Positions 6,666 to 13,903 of a stretch of DNA of 20,731 bases are shown one piece after another. This DNA is from an uncultured Eubacterium sp. (lineage in GTDB: Bacteria > Bacillota > Clostridia > Lachnospirales > Lachnospiraceae): positions 1 to 20,731 of the forward strand of contig CAJTLS010000012.1 of the NCBI GenBank assembly GCA_910577295.1, in the 5' to 3' direction. Every line of letters starts with the position of its first letter. The first letter of the stretch is position 1. A program made the translations under genes and the position numbers. A model generated the notes under the pieces. The model did no database searches, had not been told where the DNA came from, and was given only the letters and a program-made list of their open reading frames with translations.

Positions 6666-8093
6666 TTGATTAAAGGAAATCAAAAACTGTTAAATCTTTT
6701 TCGAATATTAATCGATACAGCTATCATGGTCTTTTCCTTTGTGGCTGCCTATCATTTACGTTTTGATACCGAACACAGTATTCTGATTCGCTGGGGTATG
6801 GAACGTCCGCGGGGATTATATGGCACGTTAGAGGACTATCTGCAAATCCTGTTCATGCTAATTCCCTGCTATTTAGCATCCTACTATTTTTTTCATCTCT
6901 ACGACCCTAAACGTGTAAAAAGTCGTAAATACGAAATTTTTAATATGCTGAAAGCAAATATTGTCGGAATCTTATATTGTGCCGCTTTCCTGTTTTTTAT
7001 TCACAACGGAAAATGGGCTCGTTTGTTTATTGTCATTTTCGTCACTCTGAATTTTATGATGGAAGTAACGTTCCGTTTCGCAACGACTACTATTCTTCGC
7101 AAAATCCGTAAAAAAGGCTTAAATCAAAAACACATCCTTCTCATTGGATACAGCCGGGCGGCAGAGAGTTACATCGACCGCCTTCTCGCTCATCCTGAAT
7201 GGGGTTTTTCGATTCACGGTATTTTGGACAACCATAAACCATTTGGTCACGCATATCGTAATGTTCCCGTTATCGGCCGCATTGACGAATTGGAAAAGAT
7301 GCTGCCAGAAAACGATTACGATGAAATCGCCATCACGTTAGGCATTAACCACTACGACTCTCTGGAACAAATCGTTGCCATTACCGAAAAATCCGGTGTG
7401 CACACAAAATTTATTCCAGACTACAATAACATCATCCCTACCCGTCCATATACCGAAGATTTGGACGGACTGCCGGTCATCCACGTACGCAAAGTTCCGT
7501 TGTCCAATTCTTTTAACCGCTTTTTGAAACGGACGTTTGACATTTTCGGTTCTCTGCTTCTAATTCTTTTATTTTCGATTCCTATGGCAATCGTGGCCGC
7601 CATTATTAAAGCTACGTCACCGGGGCCGCTTATTTTTAAACAGGAACGTGTCGGACTTCACAACCACCCGTTTAAAATGTTTAAATTCCGCTCTATGGAA
7701 GTTCAGGATGACTCAAAAGAAAAACAGGCGTGGACGGTACAGAATGACCCTCGTGTAACTCCTATCGGTAAGTTTATTCGTAAGACAAGTCTGGACGAAC
7801 TTCCTCAATTCTTTAATGTACTAAAAGGGGATATGAGTCTGGTCGGCCCAAGACCGGAGCGACCATTCTTTGTGGAGAAATTCAAAGAAGAGATACCTCG
7901 TTACATGATTAAACATCAGGTTCGTCCGGGCATAACCGGATGGGCGCAGGTCAATGGATACCGCGGCGATACTTCCATCCGCATGCGCATTGACTGTGAT
8001 TTGTATTATATCGAAAACTGGACATTCGGTCTGGACATTAAAATATTGTTCTTGACAATCTTTAAGGGATTCGTAAATAAAAATGCATACTAA
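6666..8093 (+). CDS. Polyprenyl-phosphate glycosyl-1-phosphate transferase (WcaJ/WbaP-type)
   Basis: A 475-residue membrane enzyme. Four hydrophobic segments (about 11-30, 58-77, 97-113, 118-136) are followed by a Rossmann-like CoA-binding domain (about 153-260, starting HILLIGYSRAAES), then a hydrophobic membrane segment (about 289-315) with the Ser-Pro helix break of the family (TSPGPLIF). The Bac_transf catalytic domain shows FKQERVG, MFKFRSM, the catalytic pair Asp377-Glu378 in DELPQFFNVLKGDMS, VGPRPERP, and RPGITGWAQVNGYRG. Such enzymes move a sugar-1-phosphate from a UDP-sugar to undecaprenyl phosphate, the first step of exopolysaccharide or glycan assembly; the sugar cannot be read here. 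The start is TTG, with AAAGGA 10 nt upstream; the next ATG falls inside the first membrane segment. No other glycan gene is adjacent, which is unusual for this family. It converges with the helicase gene across only 27 bp. Confidence 0.92.
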   Translation: MIKGNQKLLNLFRILIDTAIMVFSFVAAYHLRFDTEHSILIRWGMERPRGLYGTLEDYLQILFMLIPCYLASYYFFHLYDPKRVKSRKYEIFNMLKANIVGILYCAAFLFFIHNGKWARLFIVIFVTLNFMMEVTFRFATTTILRKIRKKGLNQKHILLIGYSRAAESYIDRLLAHPEWGFSIHGILDNHKPFGHAYRNVPVIGRIDELEKMLPENDYDEIAITLGINHYDSLEQIVAITEKSGVHTKFIPDYNNIIPTRPYTEDLDGLPVIHVRKVPLSNSFNRFLKRTFDIFGSLLLILLFSIPMAIVAAIIKATSPGPLIFKQERVGLHNHPFKMFKFRSMEVQDDSKEKQAWTVQNDPRVTPIGKFIRKTSLDELPQFFNVLKGDMSLVGPRPERPFFVEKFKEEIPRYMIKHQVRPGITGWAQVNGYRGDTSIRMRIDCDLYYIENWTFGLDIKILFLTIFKGFVNKNAY

Positions 8094-8120
8094 TGGACTG
8101 CGCTTTTTATTTATCAAAGA

Positions 8121-10520
8121 TTATTCCTGCCAAAACCGGCGCAGGGATTCTTTCATTTCCTGCACATTTACGACTTCACAGTCCTCCCACTCTCTCGGAA
8201 ACAGTTCCCGATACTGCCGCTGCACAAAACGCTCGTCCAGCAGCAGGACAGCTCCTTTATCTTCCGCCGTGCGGATAACCCGTCCCCCCGCCTGAAAGAC
8301 TTTATTGACTGCGGGATAGAGATATGCATAATCAAAGCCTCTGCCTTTCGTCGTCTCAAAATACTCTTTGAATAATTCCCTCTCATGGCATACCATAGGA
8401 AGACCGGTGCCTACAATGACAGCGCCGATAAGACAATCCTCTCGTAAATCGATGCCCTCACTAAAAATCCCTCCCATCACACAGCAGCCAATGACGCTGT
8501 CTGTCGACTTCTCCTCAAAAGCTTGCAAAAACTCTTCCCTCTCCCATTCTCTCATATCACTGTTTTGCAAAAGTAAACGCTGCCCGTTCCGTTCTTCCAT
8601 TCGCTCCGTAACCTGTTCCATAAAGGCATACGACGGAAAAAAGATAAGATAATTGCCCTCTTTGGCGGTAATGAAACTATCAATATATCCGGCAATTTTT
8701 TCGTACTCGGCAGGCCCGCGCCGCGTATATTTGCTTGTCGCATCGCGCGCAATCAGCACTTTGCGCTGCTCTTTGCGGAAAGAAGATTCGGCATAGACAG
8801 CCATGTCCTCCGCATTCCCCCCCAACTGCTCCTTATAGTACCGAATCGGTAATAACGTCGCAGAAAATAGAATCGTACTCCTGACGCGCTCCATTACCTC
8901 ACCAAGACAGCGCGACGCGTCCATACATTGCAGCTTGATACGAAAATTTCTATCCGAATCATAGTCAGAATAAATCCTGTATTTTTCATCCATATTTTCC
9001 ATGATTGCTAAAAAATGCCTGACGTTAAAATAAAAAGAAAGCATTGTATCCCGCTCCGGCAGTACAGGATACTCTTTGGCAAAAAGTTCATAATCACCAA
9101 CCACGCGGAGAAGCTGAAACTCCAACATCCCCGTTTCCTCTATCACTTCAAACTCATCACACTCGCGTTTCCAAGTGAGCATACATTGGTTTACCGCCTC
9201 TAATGATTTCACAAACTTGCGCAGAAGATATTGTATTTCCGGACGCTTTTCATGCCGCTGTACTGCTTTCAGGATACGCTTTACCTCTAAAAAATCCTCT
9301 TTCACCAGACGGGCGCTATACATCTCTCTTCCCCGCTCCACAAGATTATGAGCCTCGTCGACAAGGAGAATCATATCGCCCTTTTTCTCATTCGAAAAGA
9401 AACGCCGCAAATAGACATTCGGGTCAAAAACATAATTGTAATCGCAAATCACGGCATCGGCAAACAGGGCGGCATCTAGCCCCATTTCAAACGGACATAC
9501 CCGATGTTTTTCCGCATAAAGGAGAATAATCTCTCTCGTCAGCTTCTCCTCTTTTACGAGCATTTCATAAACGGCTTCATTAACCCTGTCATAATGTCCT
9601 CCGGCCCGCTCGCAATCACCCGCATTACACGCAATCTTATCCTGAATACATATCTTTTCCTTGGCGGTAATCGTAATTGGCTTGATTTTCAAGTTCTGCC
9701 CGCTCAGAAGAGAAAAACATTCCTCCGCCACCGTGCGCGTAATCGTCTTAGCTGTCAGATAGAAAAGGCGGTCGCTAAGTTCCTCCCCCATCGCTTTCAG
9801 GGCAGGAAAGATAGTGGTAATTGTCTTTCCCACTCCCGTTGGCGCCTCGATAAATAATTTTTTCTGATTGGCAATCGTATGATATGTCATAGCTGCCAGT
9901 TCTTTCTGATGTGCACGGTACGGAAACGGAAACGAGAGCTCCCGTATCGATTCATTTCTCTTTTTCTTCCAATCATATTCATAGATGGCCCACTTCTCAT
10001 ATCTGTCCATCAAATCCTGAAACCAGCTCACGATAACCTCACGCGAATATGTCTCCGTGAAGCGGACAATCTGCTCTGTCTCTAAATGACAATACGTTAC
10101 CTGCACATCAATCCTCGGCAGGTCTTCTTTCTCGGCTGTCATGTAAGCATAACACATCGCCTGCGCCTTATGTACGGCTATCGGCTGCTCCAAATCGTTT
10201 ACATTGAGCCAGACGCCCTTAATCTCATCTATGAGGACGTGGTCTTTCTCCCGCAAAATGCCATCCGCACGTCCTTCCACTTTGAGAAAAAAGGATTCAT
10301 TATATTCCTTGCTGTCGATTTTCTGCAACGTAAAAAGGGAGACTTCCGGCTCATAGCAAAGTCCCATGCTTTTCTGTATTTTACGGTGTATTTTACTCCC
10401 CAGACGCATGGATTCCGTATCTCTTGCGCCAGAACCGGCAGACGTTATATCTCCCTGCCGATACATAAATTCTACTAAATTTCGTACCGATATCTTGACG
10501 GTGTTCTTCTCTTCACTCAT
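8121..10520 (-). CDS. Cas4/RecB-like nuclease fused to XPD/DinG-type Fe-S DNA helicase
   Basis: A 799-residue two-module protein. The N-terminal 180 residues carry PD-(D/E)XK nuclease motifs: His45, Asp86 in EGRADGI, Glu99 and Lys101 in DEIKG, and Gln120 in HKAQAMCYAYM. The rest is a superfamily 2 helicase of the XPD/DinG group: Walker A APTGVGKT (226-233), four cysteines placed to hold an iron-sulfur cluster (Cys291, Cys298, Cys303, Cys342), DEAH at 388-391, then GGIFSEGIDLR and AGGRVIRT in the second motor domain. It probably unwinds 5'-tailed or structured DNA in repair; nuclease activity is inferred from motifs. No Shine-Dalgarno site precedes either the ATG at 10520 or the in-frame GTG at 10538. 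I chose 10520 because it coincides with the predicted transcription start. Unlike canonical Cas4, the nuclease module lacks an evident C-terminal cysteine cluster. Confidence 0.85.
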   Translation of the reverse strand: MSEEKNTVKISVRNLVEFMYRQGDITSAGSGARDTESMRLGSKIHRKIQKSMGLCYEPEVSLFTLQKIDSKEYNESFFLKVEGRADGILREKDHVLIDEIKGVWLNVNDLEQPIAVHKAQAMCYAYMTAEKEDLPRIDVQVTYCHLETEQIVRFTETYSREVIVSWFQDLMDRYEKWAIYEYDWKKKRNESIRELSFPFPYRAHQKELAAMTYHTIANQKKLFIEAPTGVGKTITTIFPALKAMGEELSDRLFYLTAKTITRTVAEECFSLLSGQNLKIKPITITAKEKICIQDKIACNAGDCERAGGHYDRVNEAVYEMLVKEEKLTREIILLYAEKHRVCPFEMGLDAALFADAVICDYNYVFDPNVYLRRFFSNEKKGDMILLVDEAHNLVERGREMYSARLVKEDFLEVKRILKAVQRHEKRPEIQYLLRKFVKSLEAVNQCMLTWKRECDEFEVIEETGMLEFQLLRVVGDYELFAKEYPVLPERDTMLSFYFNVRHFLAIMENMDEKYRIYSDYDSDRNFRIKLQCMDASRCLGEVMERVRSTILFSATLLPIRYYKEQLGGNAEDMAVYAESSFRKEQRKVLIARDATSKYTRRGPAEYEKIAGYIDSFITAKEGNYLIFFPSYAFMEQVTERMEERNGQRLLLQNSDMREWEREEFLQAFEEKSTDSVIGCCVMGGIFSEGIDLREDCLIGAVIVGTGLPMVCHERELFKEYFETTKGRGFDYAYLYPAVNKVFQAGGRVIRTAEDKGAVLLLDERFVQRQYRELFPREWEDCEVVNVQEMKESLRRFWQE

Positions 10521-10526
10521 AATTAA

Positions 10527-10555
10527 AGTATAAAACACGAAAAAATTTCTTGCAA
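10527..10555 (-). promoter_or_regulatory. Promoter of the nuclease-helicase gene, apparently leaderless
   Basis: On the minus strand TTGCAA (10550-10555) and TATACT (10527-10532) are 17 bp apart. Counting 7 nt past the -10 box puts the transcription start on base 10520, the A of the ATG, which explains the missing ribosome site. The -35 box is self-complementary, so it could also be read toward the sigma factor gene, although the matching -10 box on that side is poor. Confidence 0.6.
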
Positions 10556-10621
10556 CACTTTCTGCAACAGATTTATCTAATAAACAGAATAGAAAATATT
10601 AATGGGAAAAGGAGGTTCGAT

Positions 10622-11161
10622 ATGACCAACGACGAATGGATTCTGGTCGGACAGGCAAAGCAGGGAGACGCGCACGCTTTTGCCCGTTTATATGAACGAT
10701 ACTATCACGATTTATATCGTTTTGCCTACTGTTATATGCAACAGCCCGAAGCAGCAGAAGACGCTGTTATGAACAGTATTGAAAAGGCCTATGTCCGGCT
10801 GGGCGATTTAAGGAAAAATAGTTCTTTTAAGAGCTGGCTCTATCAGATTACGGCCAATGAATGTCGGGCACAACTGCGCAAAATGCCTGTCTATATGGAA
10901 GATGCCAACCCGCCGGAACCTCGATTCGAAGAAAGCGGATACAGCACCCCTGAAATACGGGAACTGTTATCCCATCTGTCGAAAACTGAACGGCTGGTTA
11001 TCACACTATCCGTATTCAGCGGCTACAACAGCAATGAAATTGCCGCGCTTCTACATAAGCGTCCGGGCAGCATACGCTCCATTAAGAGCCGTGCGCTGTC
11101 CACTCTGCGCACACAGGTAGAGCAGAGCAAAAATAGAAAGGAGGTTTCCCTACATGAATGA
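10622..11161 (+). CDS. ECF-type RNA polymerase sigma factor
   Basis: A 179-residue group 4 sigma-70 factor. Region 2 covers about 8-88 (AFARLYERYYHDLYRFAYCY, then DAVMNSIEKAY and FKSWLYQITANECR). A short linker leads to region 4 at about 110-167 (LSKTERLVITLSVFSGYNSNEIAALLH, then GSIRSIKSRALSTLR), the helix-turn-helix for -35 recognition. Regions 1 and 3 are absent. The ATG at 10622 has AAAGGAGG 6 nt upstream. Its last 8 nt overlap the start of the next gene, whose ribosome site lies inside it, so the two are translationally coupled. This layout is typical of a sigma factor and its regulator. The target promoters cannot be predicted. Confidence 0.92.
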   Translation: MTNDEWILVGQAKQGDAHAFARLYERYYHDLYRFAYCYMQQPEAAEDAVMNSIEKAYVRLGDLRKNSSFKSWLYQITANECRAQLRKMPVYMEDANPPEPRFEESGYSTPEIRELLSHLSKTERLVITLSVFSGYNSNEIAALLHKRPGSIRSIKSRALSTLRTQVEQSKNRKEVSLHE

Positions 11162-13154
11162 ACACGAATTAGAACGCTTTATAAAAAAACAGGCCGAAGA
11201 TATCCCCACACCACCGGAGTTATCACCCGAGGCCATAGAAAAGCGATTGTCCAATATACCACAAAAAAACAACAAATCCTTTCGCCTCCGCAGCGGTCTG
11301 GTGGCTGCGGCTGCTTGTATGCTTCTTTTATTAATAGGGGGAATTACTGCCAGACAATTCCTTATCACCGCTCCGCCCCAAAAAACAGTGAAACCGGAAA
11401 CAGTAGCAGGAAATCCAGCGTCGGAAGACATACCGGAAGACATTTCCGGCTATGAGAACGCCTACAAAGTCCTGCAGGAATACAAAGAAATCCAAGAACA
11501 GGAAACCGATATGATTTACGAAGAAAGTGCGGCTGCGAATGACGTAAACAGAACGAGAGACACAGCAAAAGAGGCGCTACTACCAGATAAACAGAATGAA
11601 GCTTCCACCGACAGCAACCGCTCCTCTGACTACTCAGATACCGATGTTCAGGTAGAGGGCGTTATGGAGGGTGACATTGTAAAAACGGACGGCCGTTATA
11701 TTTACACATTGCAAAAGGGAAGTATGGGAAGCTCTGTCACGATTTACCGCGTTAATGGGAAAGAGGTTTCGAAAGTTTCTAATATAGATATGGAGAATTG
11801 CAATGCAAACGAGATGTATGTAGAAAAGAACCGGCTCATCGTGATTTGCTCCCTGTGGAAAGAAAACAGCAGGCGATATGAAGATAAGGATATTTATTAT
11901 CCGGCATCGGGAACAACGCAAATTACCATATATGACATTGAGAATCCAGCCTATCCGAACAAACTTCTCTCACAGAAACAAAGCGGTAATTTTACGACTT
12001 CGCGAATATCTGGCAAATACTTGTATACCTTTAGCCAATATCGCGTAAGTACGGCTAAATTGGAGGAAGATACACCGGAAACGTATATTCCGCTCATCAA
12101 TGACACATGCATAAAAAGCGAAAATGTACGCTGCGTTTCCAACGACGCCAGTTGTCGGTATATGGTTATGACGTCTCTTCTTCTGGACGGCACATCCGAA
12201 TTCAGCGATTCGATTTGCTCACTCGGAGGGGCCGATGTATACTATGTAAGCAACGAAAATATTTACTGCACGAACCGCACAGGAAGCAACGGAATCTTCG
12301 ACGGATATTTTACCAATATCTCCAAGTACTCTTATGATAACGGCTCTTTTCATTTTGTTGCCAAACGAAAAGTCCGCGGTATCATAAAGGATTCCTACTA
12401 TATGCACGAATACAAGGGAAATCTGTGTTACGTCTATACCCGCACCCACTCAAACGGAAAGACATCCAATGGTATTGTGACATTAGATTCTCGTTTAAAA
12501 AAGCTGGGCGAATTAGATAAATTAGGAAAAAACGAACGTATTTATTCTTCATATTACATGGACAATATAGCCTACTTTGTCACATATCGGGAAACTGACC
12601 CCGTCTTTGCTGTTGACTTAAGCGATGCTTCCAACCTGAAACTTCTGTCCGAGTTAAAAATCCCCGGTTTTTCTTCGTATCTCCATTCGTTTGGCGACGG
12701 ACTACTGTTAGGCATCGGACAGGAAGAAGCAAATGCGGATACCGATTGGGAAATGTGTGCGAAACTTTCCATCTTTTCAATTAAGGATAATCACGATATT
12801 CAGGAAATTTGTAAAAAACTGCTCTGTTCCGACTCAAAAAAAGAGCTTTTTTCCTCAACAAGCGCAGCCGATAACCACAAAGCAGTCTTTGTCGACGAAG
12901 AACGTAAACTTTTCGGTTTTGGAATCCAATATGATATGTATACGCAGTCAGAACCGGATACCCGCTATGAAGTATACAGCTATGCCGGCAATAAGTTAAA
13001 AAAAATACTTTCTCAAAAAAATGTCTTTTCCTATAACGATGTAAGGGGAATAAGAATCGGCGACTATTTCTATGTTGTCGAGCCGGAACAGGAAATTACG
13101 GTTTATTCCATGCCCGAAGCCGGACAGACAAAACCAATGCAAAAAGTAAATTAG
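11154..13154 (+). CDS. Membrane-anchored beta-propeller protein, probable anti-sigma/sensor
   Basis: A 666-residue single-pass protein. Residues 1-45 are hydrophilic and presumably cytosolic, with an ERFIKKQAEDIPTPPELSP motif resembling the short sigma-binding tails of clostridial anti-sigma factors. One transmembrane segment follows (about 47-66), then an acidic Glu/Gln-rich stalk (75-158) and a large extracytoplasmic domain. The stretch YSDTDVQVEGVMEGDIVKTD (160-179) is the hallmark opening of the secreted beta-propeller family Beta_propel (COG4880). Several cysteines (for example TCIKSENVRC) could form disulfides outside the cell. The ATG at 11154 overlaps the sigma factor gene by 8 nt, with AAAGGAGG upstream inside that gene. 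The architecture suggests that the propeller senses a surface signal and controls the sigma factor; this is inference, and no zinc-type anti-sigma motif is present. Confidence 0.85.
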   Translation: MNEHELERFIKKQAEDIPTPPELSPEAIEKRLSNIPQKNNKSFRLRSGLVAAAACMLLLLIGGITARQFLITAPPQKTVKPETVAGNPASEDIPEDISGYENAYKVLQEYKEIQEQETDMIYEESAAANDVNRTRDTAKEALLPDKQNEASTDSNRSSDYSDTDVQVEGVMEGDIVKTDGRYIYTLQKGSMGSSVTIYRVNGKEVSKVSNIDMENCNANEMYVEKNRLIVICSLWKENSRRYEDKDIYYPASGTTQITIYDIENPAYPNKLLSQKQSGNFTTSRISGKYLYTFSQYRVSTAKLEEDTPETYIPLINDTCIKSENVRCVSNDASCRYMVMTSLLLDGTSEFSDSICSLGGADVYYVSNENIYCTNRTGSNGIFDGYFTNISKYSYDNGSFHFVAKRKVRGIIKDSYYMHEYKGNLCYVYTRTHSNGKTSNGIVTLDSRLKKLGELDKLGKNERIYSSYYMDNIAYFVTYRETDPVFAVDLSDASNLKLLSELKIPGFSSYLHSFGDGLLLGIGQEEANADTDWEMCAKLSIFSIKDNHDIQEICKKLLCSDSKKELFSSTSAADNHKAVFVDEERKLFGFGIQYDMYTQSEPDTRYEVYSYAGNKLKKILSQKNVFSYNDVRGIRIGDYFYVVEPEQEITVYSMPEAGQTKPMQKVN

Positions 13155-13155
13155 G

Positions 13156-13184
13156 TTGCATTTCCCGTCAAAACGTGATACAGT
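13156..13184 (+). promoter_or_regulatory. Promoter of the DUF1292 gene
   Basis: TTGCAT (13156-13161) and TACAGT (13179-13184) are 17 bp apart, directly after the stop codon of the beta-propeller gene. The start would fall near 13191, giving a leader of about 28 nt to the ATG at 13219. The DUF1292 gene can therefore be expressed independently of the sigma operon. Confidence 0.6.
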
Positions 13185-13218
13185 TGTCCTATCTTTGAAA
13201 AGGGAGGATTTAATTAAC

Positions 13219-13596
13219 ATGGCTGATATTGATTATAGCGAATTAGAAGAATTGACTTTAAATATGGAAGACGAAAACGGAGTCGTAACGGAATGTGAAC
13301 TGCAATTTGTCTTTGAGTATGAGGACAAAGATTATGGCGCATTTTGCGAAGCCGACAGCGATACCGGCGAATTTTATTTCTTTGTCATGAATGGTAAAAC
13401 CAATTGGAAAGGTGAGCCGGAATTAGAAATCGAACCTGTGGAAGACGAAGAACTTCTGGAACAGCTTGTTGTTGTTCTGCAGCAGATTATTGATGAAGAA
13501 ATGAATCAGGATGATGAGGACGACGAACCGGAATTAGAAGACGATGAAGATGATAGCGTATGGGATGAATTTATCCACAAAAAGCTGGAAGAGTAA
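13219..13596 (+). CDS. DUF1292 family protein with acidic tail
   Basis: A 125-residue, strongly acidic cytosolic protein. The N-terminal part (about 12-75: LTLNMEDENGVVTECELQF, then FEYEDKDYGAF and a YFFVM strand) fits the DUF1292 (YrzB-like) family of Firmicutes, whose function is not known. Residues 75-125 form a helix and a tail rich in Asp and Glu (QDDEDDEPELEDDEDD), longer than in the roughly 90-residue B. subtilis protein. The ATG at 13219 has GGGAGG 11 nt upstream, somewhat far but the only plausible site. In many Firmicutes this gene sits near ruvX and alaS; here it is alone behind its own promoter and before a strong terminator. Confidence 0.85.
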   Translation: MADIDYSELEELTLNMEDENGVVTECELQFVFEYEDKDYGAFCEADSDTGEFYFFVMNGKTNWKGEPELEIEPVEDEELLEQLVVVLQQIIDEEMNQDDEDDEPELEDDEDDSVWDEFIHKKLEE

Positions 13597-13638
13597 TACA
13601 AATTTCTATTTGCAGAGCGGCACACTTATATGAATCTA

Positions 13639-13696
13639 AAAGCACCCGTTACACATCAGCAGGTTTCAAAACAGATGTGTAACGAAGTGCTTTTTT
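13639..13696. terminator. Bidirectional terminator between DUF1292 and FeoB-associated genes
   Basis: A long hairpin: AAGCAC and GTTACACATC pair with GATGTGTAAC and GTGCTT, with small internal mismatches and a loop of about 15 nt. T-rich runs flank it on both strands: TTTTTT at 13691-13696 for the plus strand and TTTT after the other arm for the minus strand. It is well placed to end both the DUF1292 transcript and the long minus-strand run. Confidence 0.88.
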
Positions 13697-13708
13697 AACG
13701 CTTACACT

Positions 13709-13879
13709 CTATAAAGTTTCCTCTTTTTCCCCGTCCGGCTTCTCCTTTTTATCACAGTTACCGCAATCCCCGTGACAGCCAAAGCACATGGAGGAATCTT
13801 TTTTATGTGCGGCATATGTGAGAATAAGAATGGTCGCAACAACAATGAGTAACAAAATCAGTATGCTAATCCAATTCAA
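13709..13879 (-). CDS. FeoB-associated Cys-rich membrane micro-protein
   Basis: A 56-residue protein. It has one hydrophobic membrane segment (ISILILLLIVVATILILTYA, residues 4-23) and then a small cysteine cluster C-x2-C-x3-C-x2-C (Cys32, Cys35, Cys39, Cys42), ending in a charged Lys/Glu tail. This is the pattern of the FeoB-associated Cys-rich membrane protein family, usually found beside the ferrous-iron transporter FeoB; a role in iron uptake is presumed, not shown. The start is TTG, with AGGGAGG about 8 nt upstream. No feoA or feoB is in the window. It follows the xylanase by 24 bp on the same strand and precedes the bidirectional terminator, so it is probably the last gene of that transcript. 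Confidence 0.85.
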   Translation of the reverse strand: MNWISILILLLIVVATILILTYAAHKKDSSMCFGCHGDCGNCDKKEKPDGEKEETL

Positions 13880-13903
13880 GGCTGCCGCCTCCCTTTCTCT
13901 CTT

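Noticed and set aside
8121..10520. Type IV CRISPR CasDinG
   Set aside because: No array, no csf genes, and the N-terminal nuclease module is not the CasDinG architecture; a repair helicase is the simpler reading.
10550..10581. Plus-strand promoter for the sigma factor sharing the palindromic TTGCAA box
   Set aside because: At 17-18 bp spacing the -10 candidates (TTATCT, TATCTA) match poorly, and the better TCTAAT sits 20 bp away. It is possible but not supported well enough to list.
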